Below, one piece after another: positions 17,037 to 26,226 of a stretch of 60,409 nt of DNA; position 1 is the first letter of the stretch, and every line of letters starts with the position of its first letter. Below the pieces are notes generated by a model. That model searched no databases and was not told where the DNA came from. It was given only the letters and a program-made list of their open reading frames with translations. This DNA is from an uncultured Clostridia bacterium (GTDB lineage: Bacteria > Bacillota > Clostridia > Oscillospirales > Acutalibacteraceae). The position numbers and the translations under genes were made by a program. The stretch lies in NCBI GenBank assembly GCA_947170465.1, contig CAMVTS010000008.1, positions 1 through 60,409 of the forward strand, in the 5' to 3' direction.

Positions 17037-19127
17037 ATGAAAAAAATTCTGGCACTGCTGCTTTGCGTCCTGCTCACGCTCGGCACCCTGACGGTTGCCG
17101 CCGTTTCCGCAGAGGAAAGCAAGGGCGCTCCCACCGGCTTCACTGTTGGTCAGGCGTTATACGCGCACGCCGTCACCGGTTCTGAGGACGGCGAAGCCTG
17201 GCAGGCATGGCAGTGCGCACACGACGAAGAAATGAATGAACAAAATCCGTCTGTGCGCTATTTCTTCCTGCCGACCAGCGCCGACGACAGCAAGGCGGAC
17301 ATCTACAACGGCTACGCCGAGGCTGTCACGATTGCCGGTACGACGATTCCTGCCGGCGAAACCGCCACGGTCAGCTATGACAAGAATCAGTCCTATACCG
17401 TCAGCGCCGGCGGCAACAGCTACACGCTGAAATTCATGAAATCAAGCGCCGAGGCTGCCGTTTACATCAACAATCCCGATGCGGACGGCAACGGCACCGA
17501 CCTGATGAGCTACCTCAACTCGGATAAAAGTCTGAGCGCCAAAGCGACCGGCGCGATTGTCACTCCTGACGGTAAGATTGACAACACGCCTGTCAAAAAA
17601 ATCAAAGGTCGCGGCAATACCAGCTGGGACAAGCCGAAAAAGGGCTACAATGTCACCTACGACAAAAAGGTGGGCATTGCCGGCATGGAGAAAAACAAAA
17701 AATACTCGCTCCTTGCCAATTATCAGGACGATTCTCTTTCCCGCAACCGTATTCTATACGACCTCTCTGACGCGGTGGGTATGCCTTATGCTTCTGATTC
17801 GCGGTATATCGACCTCTATGTCAACGGCTTTTACTGGGGCAACTACCTGATTGCCGAAAAGGTAGAGCCGGGCAGTCTGGTGCCGGAGGTCAGCGAGGAC
17901 GGTTATCTTGAAGAGGACGGCGAAACAATTAAAAAGGACTTCCCCTTCATTGTGGAGGTTGACGCGAGCGCTTCTGACGACGATTACTGGTTCTCCTCCA
18001 ACAACATGAAGGTCACCATCAAGGCGCCGGAAATTGAACCCGGCCAGGTAGGCTACGACGAGGTGAAAACCTATATCCGCCGCAAATTCAACTCGCTCTA
18101 TTCCGCTTTTACCTCGGAGTTTGTCGACCTCTCCATGGTCGCGGATGTGGAGTCCATGACGAAGCTGTACCTGATTAACGAGCTGGGTAAAAACTGGGAC
18201 AGCGGCGTTTCGAGCACCTTCTTCACCTATAAGCAGGACGAAAACGGCAAATATAAATTCTTCGGCTCTCCGGTCTGGGATTACGACAACTCCCTGGGCA
18301 ACGCCGTTGGCGTGGATTACGAGCTGCAGAACATGGGAATCAACGACTACACGCAGTACACAGGCTGGTGGTGTAAATATAAGGGTACCGCCAAAAGAAA
18401 GCCGGTTTCCGACAACATCATGGCAAGGCTTTCGCTCGATCCGGAGGTACAGGCTGTTGCTCCGCAAATCTGGTTTGAGGATTTTGTGCCGGCGATTGAG
18501 CACTTCTCCGGCGTGAAACCGAGCGACACCATCGACAAAGAGCTGTATGAAGCGAGCCGTTACTACGAGCTGATTAAAGACAGCGCCGCAATGAACTACA
18601 CCAGCGGCTGGCTGCTCAACACCGGCAGCTGGATTGCAAGTCACAGCAGTCTGAAGCGCGCGACGTACAACGAAACCACCAAAAAGATGGTCGCGGACAG
18701 CACAATCACGCGCTATGCGCAGAACTTTGACGGCGCTTTCTCCTACGCGAGAGACTGGATGACAAGCCGCGCCGCTTGGCTGTCGGAGCAATTCGCGCCG
18801 AATTATGTGCCGACTGTCAAGCCTACCGAACCGCCGACAGAGGCGCCAACGACCGAACCGCCGACCGAACCGCCGACGGAAGCGCCGGAGCTGGTATTGA
18901 TTGGCGACGTGGACGAGAGCGGCAAGGTGGACATAATGGACGCGACGCTGGTACAGATGATTGTCGCCGATTTGGAGCCTGCCGACGCAAGACGGCGCTT
19001 TATCGCGGACGCGAACGGCGACGGTACTGTGACCGTTATTGACGCGACAACCATTCAGCTGTTTGCCGCCGAGCTCGAAACCGACACCGGCAACGCAGGC
19101 AAAACACTTCCCTATACCGAAAAATAA
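17037..19127 (+). CDS. secreted CotH-domain protein with C-terminal dockerin
   Basis: The 696-residue product has a signal peptide cut near VSAEE, an N-terminal ~130 residues without a recognised fold, a CotH kinase-like domain (~140-570) with KGRGNTSWDKPKKGYN, LIAEKVEPG and WDYDNSLGN, a Pro/Thr/Glu linker (PTEPPTEAPTTEPPT) and a dockerin duplet (DVDESGKVDIMD and DANGDGTVTVID loops). CotH domains of spore-coat proteins phosphorylate protein serines. CotH-dockerin proteins are known components of cellulosomes, where their role is unsettled. GGAGGTGTATCTCT precedes the ATG. It is monocistronic, ending in a strong terminator. Confidence 0.92.
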   Translation: MKKILALLLCVLLTLGTLTVAAVSAEESKGAPTGFTVGQALYAHAVTGSEDGEAWQAWQCAHDEEMNEQNPSVRYFFLPTSADDSKADIYNGYAEAVTIAGTTIPAGETATVSYDKNQSYTVSAGGNSYTLKFMKSSAEAAVYINNPDADGNGTDLMSYLNSDKSLSAKATGAIVTPDGKIDNTPVKKIKGRGNTSWDKPKKGYNVTYDKKVGIAGMEKNKKYSLLANYQDDSLSRNRILYDLSDAVGMPYASDSRYIDLYVNGFYWGNYLIAEKVEPGSLVPEVSEDGYLEEDGETIKKDFPFIVEVDASASDDDYWFSSNNMKVTIKAPEIEPGQVGYDEVKTYIRRKFNSLYSAFTSEFVDLSMVADVESMTKLYLINELGKNWDSGVSSTFFTYKQDENGKYKFFGSPVWDYDNSLGNAVGVDYELQNMGINDYTQYTGWWCKYKGTAKRKPVSDNIMARLSLDPEVQAVAPQIWFEDFVPAIEHFSGVKPSDTIDKELYEASRYYELIKDSAAMNYTSGWLLNTGSWIASHSSLKRATYNETTKKMVADSTITRYAQNFDGAFSYARDWMTSRAAWLSEQFAPNYVPTVKPTEPPTEAPTTEPPTEPPTEAPELVLIGDVDESGKVDIMDATLVQMIVADLEPADARRRFIADANGDGTVTVIDATTIQLFAAELETDTGNAGKTLPYTEK

Positions 19128-19137
19128 TGATGAGTGG

Positions 19138-19170
19138 CACACCGCGGTTTTTGCCGCGGTGTGTTTTGTT
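19138..19170 (+). terminator. terminator of the CotH-dockerin gene
   Basis: CACACCGCGG (19138-19147) and CCGCGGTGTG (19154-19163) form a perfect 10-base stem with a short loop, followed by TTTTGTT. Confidence 0.85.
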
Positions 19171-19238
19171 AGAGTGCACAAAAGAGTTGTCTTTTTTCTG
19201 ACAAGTTATACAAATATCGTTTTAATTCTCTTATCGCC

Positions 19239-19267
19239 TTGACAAAACTGCAAAAACATAGGATAAT
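19239..19267 (+). promoter_or_regulatory. promoter of the acyl-CoA synthetase gene
   Basis: TTGACA (19239-19244), 17 bases, GATAAT (19262-19267). The expected RNA start, near 19274, lies almost at the foot of a terminator-like hairpin (19278-19321). Confidence 0.7.
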
Positions 19268-19277
19268 ATTATTTGGT

Positions 19278-19321
19278 AAATCCGAAATGCCCGATTTTCC
19301 GACGGGATTTCGGGATTTTTT
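19278..19321 (+). terminator. terminator-like hairpin in the 5' leader
   Basis: AATCCGAAATGCCCG pairs with CGGGATTTCGGGATT (one bulge, 9-base loop), followed by TTTTTT. It lies between the promoter and the acyl-CoA synthetase ATG at 19403, so it could attenuate transcription or protect the 5' end of the message. Confidence 0.6.
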
Positions 19322-19402
19322 GCGGCGACAGCACTTTAGCTATTTAAATCTTAAAAGTCCCAAAGTGTCTATCACAAATAGTACAATTAAGGAGTTATCA
19401 CC

Positions 19403-21046
19403 ATGCCTATTACCGAATATCTGACCAGAAACGCGACCTACTTCAAGCACGAAATCGCGCTGGTCGAGATTAACCCTGAGGTTCAGAACATTCCGCATGT
19501 CACCTGGCGCGAGTATTCCCTGATTGAATCTGCCAGAGGCGGCGCGTTCCGCAAGCAGCTGACCTGGGGTGAATTTGACGTGCAGGCGAACCGATTCGCC
19601 AACCTCCTGCTCACCAGAGGATTGAAAAAAGGCGAAAAGGTCGCGATTTTGCTGATGAACTGCCTGGACTGGCTGCCGATTTACTTCGGTATCCTCAAGG
19701 CAGGCGGCGTTGCGGTGCCGCTGAATTTCCGCTATACCGCTGAGGAAATCAAGTATTGTCTGGAAAAATCCGACAGTGATTTTCTGGTGTTCGGGCCCGA
19801 ATTTATCGGCAGAGTCGAGGAAATTCACGACCGGATTCCGCGTGTGAAGGACTGCTTCTACGTCGGCGACGAGTGTCCCAGCTTCGCGGACAGCTATGAC
19901 AAGCTGCTCAACTACTGTTCTTCCCAGGCGCCCAGCATTTATATCACCGACAACGACGACGGCGCTATCTATTTCTCCTCCGGCACCACCGGTTTCCCTA
20001 AGGCGATTCTGCACAAACACCGCAGCCTGGTACATTCCGCCAAGGTCGAGCAGGCACACCATCACCAGAAGCACGACGACGTTTTCCTCTGTATTCCGCC
20101 GCTGTACCATACCGGCGCGAAAATGCACTGGTTCGGCAGTCTTTATTCCGGCAGCAAGGCGGTGCTTCTGCGCGGCGTCAGTCCGGAATGGATTATCCGC
20201 ACCGTCAGCGAGGAGCGCTGCACCATCGTCTGGCTGCTGGTTCCGTGGGCACAGGATATTCTGGACGCGATTGACAGCGGTAAGATTGATTTGAACAGCT
20301 ACGAGCTGTCACAATGGCGGCTCATGCATATTGGCGCGCAGCCCGTTCCTCCAACCCTGATTAAACGCTGGAAGGCAATCTTCCCTCACCATGACTACGA
20401 CACCAACTACGGTCTGAGCGAGTCCATCGGTCCCGGCTGTGTGCACCTGGGTATCGAAAACACCCACAAGGTCGGCGCAATCGGCGTTCCCGGGTACGGC
20501 TGGGAGGTCAAAATCGTTGACGAGCACCGCAACACCGTCACGGACGGCGTCGGCGAGCTGGCGGTCAAGGGTCCCGGCGTGATGGAATGCTACTACAAGG
20601 ACGCCAAGGCTACCGAGGAGGTCATGGACAGCGAGGGCTGGCTCTATACCGGCGACATGGCGGAGCGTGACAGCGACGGCTTTATCTATCTGGTGGACAG
20701 AAAGAAGGACGTTATCATCACCGGCGGCGAGAATATCTATCCGGTGCAGATTGAGGACTTCCTGCGCTCCAACATTGCGATAAAGGACGTGGCGGTTATC
20801 GGTCTGCCCGACCAGCGCCTGGGCGAAATTGCCGCAGCGATTATCGAGGTCAAGGAAGGCTATTCGCTCTCTGAGGACGAGGTCAACACCTTCTGTCTGG
20901 AGCTGCCGCGCTACAAGCGTCCGCGCAAGGTTATCTTTGCGGAGATTCCGCGCAATCCTACCGGCAAAATTGAGAAGCCGGTGCTGCGCAGGCAATACTG
21001 CGGTGAAAGCGTAGTCGCGCAGCAGAATGAAATCAATTTGAAGTGA
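19403..21046 (+). CDS. acyl-CoA synthetase (AMP-forming, class I adenylate-forming)
   Basis: The 547-residue cytoplasmic enzyme activates a carboxylic acid as acyl-AMP and transfers it to CoA. The A3 motif is YFSSGTTGFPKAI, A5 lies in NYGLSES, A7 in WLYTGDMAERD, A8 in DRKKDVIITGGENIYP and the A10 lysine in NPTGKIEKP. It most resembles the CaiC / medium- to long-chain fatty-acid CoA ligase group; the acid is not predictable. AAGGAG precedes the ATG. A sodium/solute symporter gene follows 65 bases later and may import the substrate. Confidence 0.9.
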   Translation: MPITEYLTRNATYFKHEIALVEINPEVQNIPHVTWREYSLIESARGGAFRKQLTWGEFDVQANRFANLLLTRGLKKGEKVAILLMNCLDWLPIYFGILKAGGVAVPLNFRYTAEEIKYCLEKSDSDFLVFGPEFIGRVEEIHDRIPRVKDCFYVGDECPSFADSYDKLLNYCSSQAPSIYITDNDDGAIYFSSGTTGFPKAILHKHRSLVHSAKVEQAHHHQKHDDVFLCIPPLYHTGAKMHWFGSLYSGSKAVLLRGVSPEWIIRTVSEERCTIVWLLVPWAQDILDAIDSGKIDLNSYELSQWRLMHIGAQPVPPTLIKRWKAIFPHHDYDTNYGLSESIGPGCVHLGIENTHKVGAIGVPGYGWEVKIVDEHRNTVTDGVGELAVKGPGVMECYYKDAKATEEVMDSEGWLYTGDMAERDSDGFIYLVDRKKDVIITGGENIYPVQIEDFLRSNIAIKDVAVIGLPDQRLGEIAAAIIEVKEGYSLSEDEVNTFCLELPRYKRPRKVIFAEIPRNPTGKIEKPVLRRQYCGESVVAQQNEINLK

Positions 21047-21111
21047 TCAGTACTTGGTACTGTCATATAAATTGCGGCTGAAATCGTTTGGCTGCACAGG
21101 GGGTATTACAA

Positions 21112-22653
21112 ATGGTATTAAAAATTGTCATGCTGGTGCTGTTCTTCGGCGTCATGATTGGCGTGGGCATTTACTGCCGCAAAAACGCCACCGACGTCAA
21201 TGGCTTTGTTCTGGGCGGCAGAAGCGTCGGTCCCTGGCTGACGGCTTTCGCCTACGGCACCTCCTACTTCTCGGCGGTTATCTTCATCGGCTACGCCGGT
21301 CAGTTTGGCTGGAAGTACGGTATCGCGTCCACCTGGATTGGTATCGGCAACGCGCTTGTCGGTTCCTTCCTCGCCTGGGCAATCCTCGGCAGACGCACCA
21401 GAATCATGACGCAGCATCTCAATTCCGCGACCATGCCGGAATTCTTCGGCAAACGCTTTGACAGCAAGGGGCTGAAAATCGGGGCGTCTATTATCGTGTT
21501 CATTTTCCTGATTCCCTACACCGCTTCGCTCTACAACGGTCTTTCCAGACTCTTTGAAATGGCGTTCGGTATTCCCTACGTTTGGTGTATTATCGCCATG
21601 TCGGTGCTGACAGGCATTTACGTTATCGCCGGCGGCTATATGGCAACCGCGATTAACGACTTTATCCAGGGCATTATCATGCTCATTGGCATTGTGGCGG
21701 TTATTGCCGCTGTGCTCAACTCTCACGGCGGATTTCTGGAGGCGCTCAAGGGACTTTCTCAGGTGACGGATGAAACCGTGAGCGATATGCCCGGCGCTTT
21801 CAACTCCTTCTTCGGTCCCGATCCGCTGAATCTGCTGGGCGTTGTTATTCTGACCTCGCTGGGTACCTGGGGCTTGCCGCAGATGGTGCAGAAGTTCTAC
21901 GCAATTAAACACGAGAAGGATATCCGCAAGGGTACCGTCATTTCCACCGGCTTTGCGATTATCGTTGCAGGCGGCTGCTACTTCCTCGGCGGCTTCGGCA
22001 GACTGTACGACGTTGACGTTGCCAAGAATGGATTTGACGCGATTATTCCCACCATGCTGCAGACGAGCCTTTCCGATTTGCTGATTGCGGTGGTGGTGAT
22101 TCTGGTGCTCTCCGCTTCCATGTCCACCCTCAGCTCGCTGGTTATCGCTTCCAGCTCCACACTGACAATTGACCTGCTCAAGGACAACATCATCAAGAAG
22201 ATGAGCGACAAAAAGCAGGTTGTACTGATTCGTGTGTTTGTCGTCGTCTTTATCGCGATTTCCGCGCTGATTGCCATTTACCAGACGCAGAGCCAGAACG
22301 AGAGCGTCAAGTTCATCGCGCAGCTGATGGGCGTTTCCTGGGGCGCACTCGCAGGCGCGTTCCTCGCTCCCTTCCTCTATGGTCTGTACTGGAAAAAGAC
22401 GACCAAGCTCGCCTGCTGGGTCAGCTTTATCTTTGGCGCAGGCGTGATGACGCTGAACCTCTTTTTCCGTTCCTTCTTCCCGACAATTTTGCAGTCTCCC
22501 ATCAACTGCGGCGCGTTTGTCATGCTCGCCGGTCTGGTTATTGTGCCGGTTGTCAGCCTGATTTCGCCCAAGCCCAAAAAAGAACTGGTCGACGAGGCGT
22601 TTGCGTGCTACGAAAAGCGTGTTCCTGCCGCGCAGAAGCGTTCGCTGGATTAA
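21112..22653 (+). CDS. sodium:solute symporter (SSS family)
   Basis: The 513-residue integral membrane protein has about 13 hydrophobic segments and the SSS hallmarks: FVLGGRSVGPWLTAFAYGTS near the N-terminus, GGYMATAINDFIQG in the middle and SASMSTLSSLVIASSS on the sodium-site helix. It belongs to the wide PutP/PanF/SglT-like group that imports sugars, amino acids or organic acids with Na+. The ATG at 21112 is chosen because AGGGGGT lies upstream; the earlier TTG precedes that site. The preceding acyl-CoA synthetase suggests an organic acid as cargo, which is inference. Confidence 0.9.
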   Translation: MVLKIVMLVLFFGVMIGVGIYCRKNATDVNGFVLGGRSVGPWLTAFAYGTSYFSAVIFIGYAGQFGWKYGIASTWIGIGNALVGSFLAWAILGRRTRIMTQHLNSATMPEFFGKRFDSKGLKIGASIIVFIFLIPYTASLYNGLSRLFEMAFGIPYVWCIIAMSVLTGIYVIAGGYMATAINDFIQGIIMLIGIVAVIAAVLNSHGGFLEALKGLSQVTDETVSDMPGAFNSFFGPDPLNLLGVVILTSLGTWGLPQMVQKFYAIKHEKDIRKGTVISTGFAIIVAGGCYFLGGFGRLYDVDVAKNGFDAIIPTMLQTSLSDLLIAVVVILVLSASMSTLSSLVIASSSTLTIDLLKDNIIKKMSDKKQVVLIRVFVVVFIAISALIAIYQTQSQNESVKFIAQLMGVSWGALAGAFLAPFLYGLYWKKTTKLACWVSFIFGAGVMTLNLFFRSFFPTILQSPINCGAFVMLAGLVIVPVVSLISPKPKKELVDEAFACYEKRVPAAQKRSLD

Positions 22654-22665
22654 TCATCATTGATG

Positions 22666-22694
22666 AAAAGCCCGGGTTTCCGGGCTTTTTGTTT
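22666..22694 (+). terminator. terminator of the synthetase-symporter operon
   Basis: AAAAGCCCGG / CCGGGCTTTT with a 4-base loop and T-run. Confidence 0.85.
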
Positions 22695-22698
22695 TGAG

Positions 22699-22727
22699 TT
22701 GAAAACCGCATGGTTTTATGGTATCAT
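22699..22727 (+). promoter_or_regulatory. promoter of the DNA methyltransferase gene
   Basis: TTGAAA (22699-22704), 17 bases, TATCAT (22722-22727). It places the RNA start near 22734, which rules out the in-frame ATG at 22718 as start. Confidence 0.65.
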
Positions 22728-22753
22728 TAAAGATATTTACGAATGAAACGGGT

Positions 22754-23683
22754 ATGACTATGAAGAAATCCAATCGCAACAAAACCATTGACCTCAGCGT
22801 GGAAGAAGGTCAGGTATATTTGAGCCGATGCGTTTCCGTCAATCAGCAGGTAACGCTGATTGAGGTGCTCGACAAAACCATCTGCGGCGACGCCTTTGAA
22901 GTCATGGCGCATTTGCCGCACGGCTTCGCGGATTTGGTGATTGCCGATCCGCCGTATAATCTGACGAAGGACTACCATGGCAACATCTTCCGCCGGACGG
23001 ATTTTGAGAGCTATCTCGCTTTTACGGAGAAATGGCTGGATATGGTTACGCCCTTGCTGAAACCAAACGGCAGCCTGTACGTCTGCTGCGACTGGAAATC
23101 GAGCATGGTCATCGGGCAGGCGCTGATGAAGCGTTTCCACATTCAGAACCGCATTACCTGGCAGCGTGAAAAAGGAAGGAGCGCCAAAGCCAACTGGAAG
23201 AACTGCATGGAGGACATCTGGTTTGTCACGCCGGATAAGGCGTACACCTTCAACGCCAACGCTGTACTGCAACGGCGGCGCGTGATAGCGCCCTACAAAA
23301 CGGACGGTAAGCCGAAGGACTGGGAGGAAACCGGCGAAGGCAGATTCCGCAACACCGGCGCGTCGAATTTTTGGGACGACATCTCTGTTCCCTACTGGTC
23401 AATGCCCGAGAACACCGCTCACCCGACGCAGAAGCCGGAAAAGCTGCTCGCAAAGCTGATTCTCGCCTCCTCTAACGAGGGCGACGTAGTGTTTGACCCC
23501 TTTCTCGGCTCCGGTTCGACCTCTGTCACCGCCAAAAAGCTCGGCAGGCACTATGTCGGCATTGAACAGAATGAGCAGTACTGCGTTTGGGCAGAAAAGC
23601 GCCTGGAGCTCGCGGAACACAACAAAACAATTCAAGGATATGAGGACGGCATTTTCTGGGAAAGGAACGCCCGGAAACGCTGA
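22754..23683 (+). CDS. orphan site-specific DNA methyltransferase (beta-class, N6-A or N4-C)
   Basis: The ~309-residue enzyme has catalytic motif IV DPPYNL (about residue 65) before the SAM-binding motif I FDPFLGSGST (about residue 243), the order of beta-class amino-methyltransferases. A target-recognition region of about 130 residues lies between them, and HPTQKPEKLL (motif X) precedes motif I. No restriction endonuclease or specificity subunit is adjacent, so it is an orphan modification gene, possibly with an epigenetic or anti-restriction role. Start codons at 22754 and 22760 are both possible; the ribosome site is weak. The glycosyltransferase gene follows 23 bases later, probably in one transcript. 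Confidence 0.88.
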   Translation: MTMKKSNRNKTIDLSVEEGQVYLSRCVSVNQQVTLIEVLDKTICGDAFEVMAHLPHGFADLVIADPPYNLTKDYHGNIFRRTDFESYLAFTEKWLDMVTPLLKPNGSLYVCCDWKSSMVIGQALMKRFHIQNRITWQREKGRSAKANWKNCMEDIWFVTPDKAYTFNANAVLQRRRVIAPYKTDGKPKDWEETGEGRFRNTGASNFWDDISVPYWSMPENTAHPTQKPEKLLAKLILASSNEGDVVFDPFLGSGSTSVTAKKLGRHYVGIEQNEQYCVWAEKRLELAEHNKTIQGYEDGIFWERNARKR

Positions 23684-23706
23684 TTAATATTCTTCAGGAG
23701 AAATAT

Positions 23707-24405
23707 ATGGACAACTCTTCATCGAAAATCGCGCTGATTCCGGCGTACAATCCCACCAAGAGCATGTTGGCTGTACTGCGGCAATTAAAAGAGCACGGCT
23801 ACATGGTGGTGCTCGTCAACGACGGCAGCGACGCGGCATATCTGCACCTCTTTCGCGCAGCCGGTATGGCTGATGTGCAGCTCACTCACTCCTGCAACCG
23901 CGGCAAGGGCACCGCGCTGAAAACCGGTCTGCGCTGGATAATGGAACACTGCGCCGCTCCCTATACGGTGGTAACGGCTGACGCGGACGGTCAGCATTTG
24001 ACGGAGGATATTGAGAAGGTTACGGCGGCAGCACAGAAGTCTCCGGATGCGCTCGTGATTGGCAGCCGGAGGCTCGGCAAGGGTACGCCCTTCCGCAGCC
24101 GCAGCGGCAACTTCTTCACGCGGACGATTCTGCACGCGCTCACGCCGGTACAGGTCTACGACACGCAGAGCGGTCTGCGCGCTTTTTCCGACAAGCTGGT
24201 GCCGGTGCTCACGCAGATTGACGGCGAGCGGTATGAATATGAAATGCGCGTGCTCATTGATTTGACAGAGCAGCATATTTCTATAAAAGAAATATCCATT
24301 CAGACTGTCTATCTCGGAGAGAACGGCGTGTCTCATTTCAAGACCATCAGCGACGCGAAATTAGTCTATCGGGAGATTTTTTCCTCGGCAAAAAAGAAAA
24401 AATAA
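23707..24405 (+). CDS. family 2 glycosyltransferase (dolichyl-phosphate-mannose-synthase-like)
   Basis: The 232-residue GT-A enzyme has IALIPAYNP at the N-terminus, VVLVNDGS, TADADGQH (the DxD-like metal and nucleotide-sugar site) and the VIGSRR / TQSGLRAF motifs typical of polyprenyl-phosphate sugar transferases. No membrane segment is seen. It probably moves a sugar from a nucleotide to a lipid carrier on the cytoplasmic face. CAGGAG precedes the ATG. It is downstream of the orphan methyltransferase with no obvious functional link. Confidence 0.87.
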   Translation: MDNSSSKIALIPAYNPTKSMLAVLRQLKEHGYMVVLVNDGSDAAYLHLFRAAGMADVQLTHSCNRGKGTALKTGLRWIMEHCAAPYTVVTADADGQHLTEDIEKVTAAAQKSPDALVIGSRRLGKGTPFRSRSGNFFTRTILHALTPVQVYDTQSGLRAFSDKLVPVLTQIDGERYEYEMRVLIDLTEQHISIKEISIQTVYLGENGVSHFKTISDAKLVYREIFSSAKKKK

Positions 24406-24408
24406 AAC

Positions 24409-24441
24409 CGGGGATTTGGCAGAGGTCAAACCCCGATTTTT
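24409..24441 (+). terminator. terminator of the methyltransferase-glycosyltransferase operon
   Basis: CGGGG(A)TTTG pairs with CAAACCCCG around an 8-base loop with one bulged A, then ATTTTT. Confidence 0.75.
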
Positions 24442-24472
24442 GGCTTAAATACTGGTGTAAAGCAACTCTTTC

Positions 24473-24501
24473 TTTACTTTTTCGATACGTTTTGCTATAC
24501 T
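24473..24501 (+). promoter_or_regulatory. promoter of the small membrane protein / XRE regulator operon
   Basis: TTTACT (24473-24478), 17 bases, TATACT (24496-24501), followed by AGGAGGTGAGAAT before the ATG at 24529. Confidence 0.7.
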
Positions 24502-24528
24502 GAGGACGATCACACAGGAGGTGAGAAT

Positions 24529-24711
24529 ATGGGATGGCTGTTAATTCCGCTGCTGATTCTGGTGGCGATCATCGTCGTCGCGGTTTTCCGCAGCGCTAAC
24601 GTAAACTACCGGATGGGTTCCGGCATGTTCAAAAGCAGCGAATATAACCTTGACGAACAGGATGAACTTTCGGACAAGGACTATTACAACGAGGAAGGTT
24701 TGTTCAAATGA
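24529..24711 (+). CDS. small single-span membrane protein
   Basis: The 60-residue product has one N-terminal membrane helix (about residues 3-20, WLLIPLLILVAIIVVAV) and an acidic soluble tail ending in NEEGLFK. No family is recognised. The gene is real: it has a promoter, an excellent AGGAGGTGA site and a 4-base overlap (ATGA) with the XRE-type regulator. Coupling to a membrane-anchored regulator suggests it may modulate or be sensed by that protein; this is inference. Confidence 0.8.
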   Translation: MGWLLIPLLILVAIIVVAVFRSANVNYRMGSGMFKSSEYNLDEQDELSDKDYYNEEGLFK

Positions 24712-26219
24712 CGTTCGGCGAACAATTAAAAAACCATCGCAAGGAAAAAGGGCTTTCACAGGAGGAGCTTGCGAACCTGCTCTATGTGACGCGCCAAAGC
24801 GTCAGCCAGTGGGAGAACGACAAAACCATGCCGTCGGTCGACCTGCTGGTGAAGCTGAGCGAGATTTTTGACACCACGGTCGACGCGCTGTTAGGCAAGC
24901 CGGAAACAGACGAAGCGCCGCAACCAATCGCGTCCGCGCCGATTCTGAATGAAAAAAAGGCAATTTGGCGCGTCATGCGCTACCGCTGGGCTTCCACCCG
25001 GAATACGCTGGGCAGTCTGGCGCTCCACGCTGCCGTGTTCGGTCTGCTAGTGCTCTTTCTGCACAACAGCCTGTTCTCTGAGGAACTGGCGGCGCATGAA
25101 TATACCCTTTACATCACCGCTCTGACAGATTTGGCGATCGAAGTGTTCACAGCGGCGGCGCTTTGCTGTATCGCCTGCGCGGTATTCATCGTACTGCAGA
25201 TCGTCAGTGCACGGAAAGCCGCTCGATATGGCAGCGTTCAGCACGGTACGCTCCGCTTCTACTACGACCATTTTATTATTGATAACGGGGACAGCGCGCC
25301 AATCAGCCTGTTCTACGCGAATATCCGCAGGATCACGGAGTCGGATGACGGATTTATTTTTCTCATGCAGAATAAAGAACGGCTCTGCGTGGACAAAAGC
25401 GCCTTGGGTGACAGCGTTCAGGAGCTGTCGCGGATCCTGAGATCCGCTAATAACTACCGGCATACCGGCGTATTGAGAAGCGGAGAGAATCGAAACGCGT
25501 CCGTTCGGCGTTTTTTGCGGGACTTTCTCTTTGCAGGCATATTCATCCTGCCGCCGCTGATTGTCCTGCAGTACCAGATTCTCAACACCGAGTTGACGGA
25601 GCCGCAGCTGCCGAGATGGCTATTCGCGGTAATCCCGGTGGTCTATGCGCTGGTCTGTGCCATTCTGGGACTCTTGCTCAGGCTGCGGCATACCAAAACC
25701 CTGCGGATGATCATTGCCGGAGGAATCGCTGCTGTACTCTGCACGGTGGAGCTGTTCCTGATCAACACCGCGTCTGCGCCGCTCTACAACTGGCAGAATG
25801 AGCCGGTCACCGCTTCCGAGCTATGCGAAGCGATGGCGCAAAAGGGCTTGACGGTCGATAACGCCATCAAAGGAAGAAACGAACTGTATATCTCGGAATG
25901 CTACAGCATTCATCCGGAGAACTACGCCTTTGAGATACTGGTGATGGGATTTGACAAGTACTCCTACAGCTACGGCTTGAATGCCGCTTGGTCTACGTAT
26001 GAAAATCAACTCACCGATGTGCGCTCGCAGCCGCGAAATCATACCGCCTACAGTACGCAGAATTTGGGCATCAACCGGTTTTACACGGAAACCACCGACA
26101 AGCACTACGCATATCTGTCGCTCAATGAATACACGGTAATCGTCGTAAAGGCGCCCATCGAAAATAAGGAACAGGTGCAGGAAGCGCTGAAGGAATTCGA
26201 ATTGAAAAGGCCGTATTGA
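24708..26219 (+). CDS. membrane-anchored XRE-family regulator with YcxB-like domain
   Basis: The 503-residue protein begins with a Cro/CI helix-turn-helix (residues 1-65; GLSQEELANLLYVTRQSVSQWEN). Two membrane segments follow (~100-125 and ~140-170), then a YcxB-like soluble domain (~170-245; GTLRFYYDHFIIDNGD), three more membrane segments (~275-350) and a ~140-residue C-terminal domain, probably outside. A DNA-binding head tied to the membrane suggests a one-component sensor, perhaps controlling its own operon. It is coupled to the 60-residue membrane protein and ends in a strong terminator. Confidence 0.85.
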   Translation: MTFGEQLKNHRKEKGLSQEELANLLYVTRQSVSQWENDKTMPSVDLLVKLSEIFDTTVDALLGKPETDEAPQPIASAPILNEKKAIWRVMRYRWASTRNTLGSLALHAAVFGLLVLFLHNSLFSEELAAHEYTLYITALTDLAIEVFTAAALCCIACAVFIVLQIVSARKAARYGSVQHGTLRFYYDHFIIDNGDSAPISLFYANIRRITESDDGFIFLMQNKERLCVDKSALGDSVQELSRILRSANNYRHTGVLRSGENRNASVRRFLRDFLFAGIFILPPLIVLQYQILNTELTEPQLPRWLFAVIPVVYALVCAILGLLLRLRHTKTLRMIIAGGIAAVLCTVELFLINTASAPLYNWQNEPVTASELCEAMAQKGLTVDNAIKGRNELYISECYSIHPENYAFEILVMGFDKYSYSYGLNAAWSTYENQLTDVRSQPRNHTAYSTQNLGINRFYTETTDKHYAYLSLNEYTVIVVKAPIENKEQVQEALKEFELKRPY

Positions 26220-26226
26220 TACGAAA

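Noticed and set aside
17754..19181. 475-codon minus-strand frame
   Set aside because: Antisense shadow of the CotH-dockerin gene; no family motif or ribosome site.
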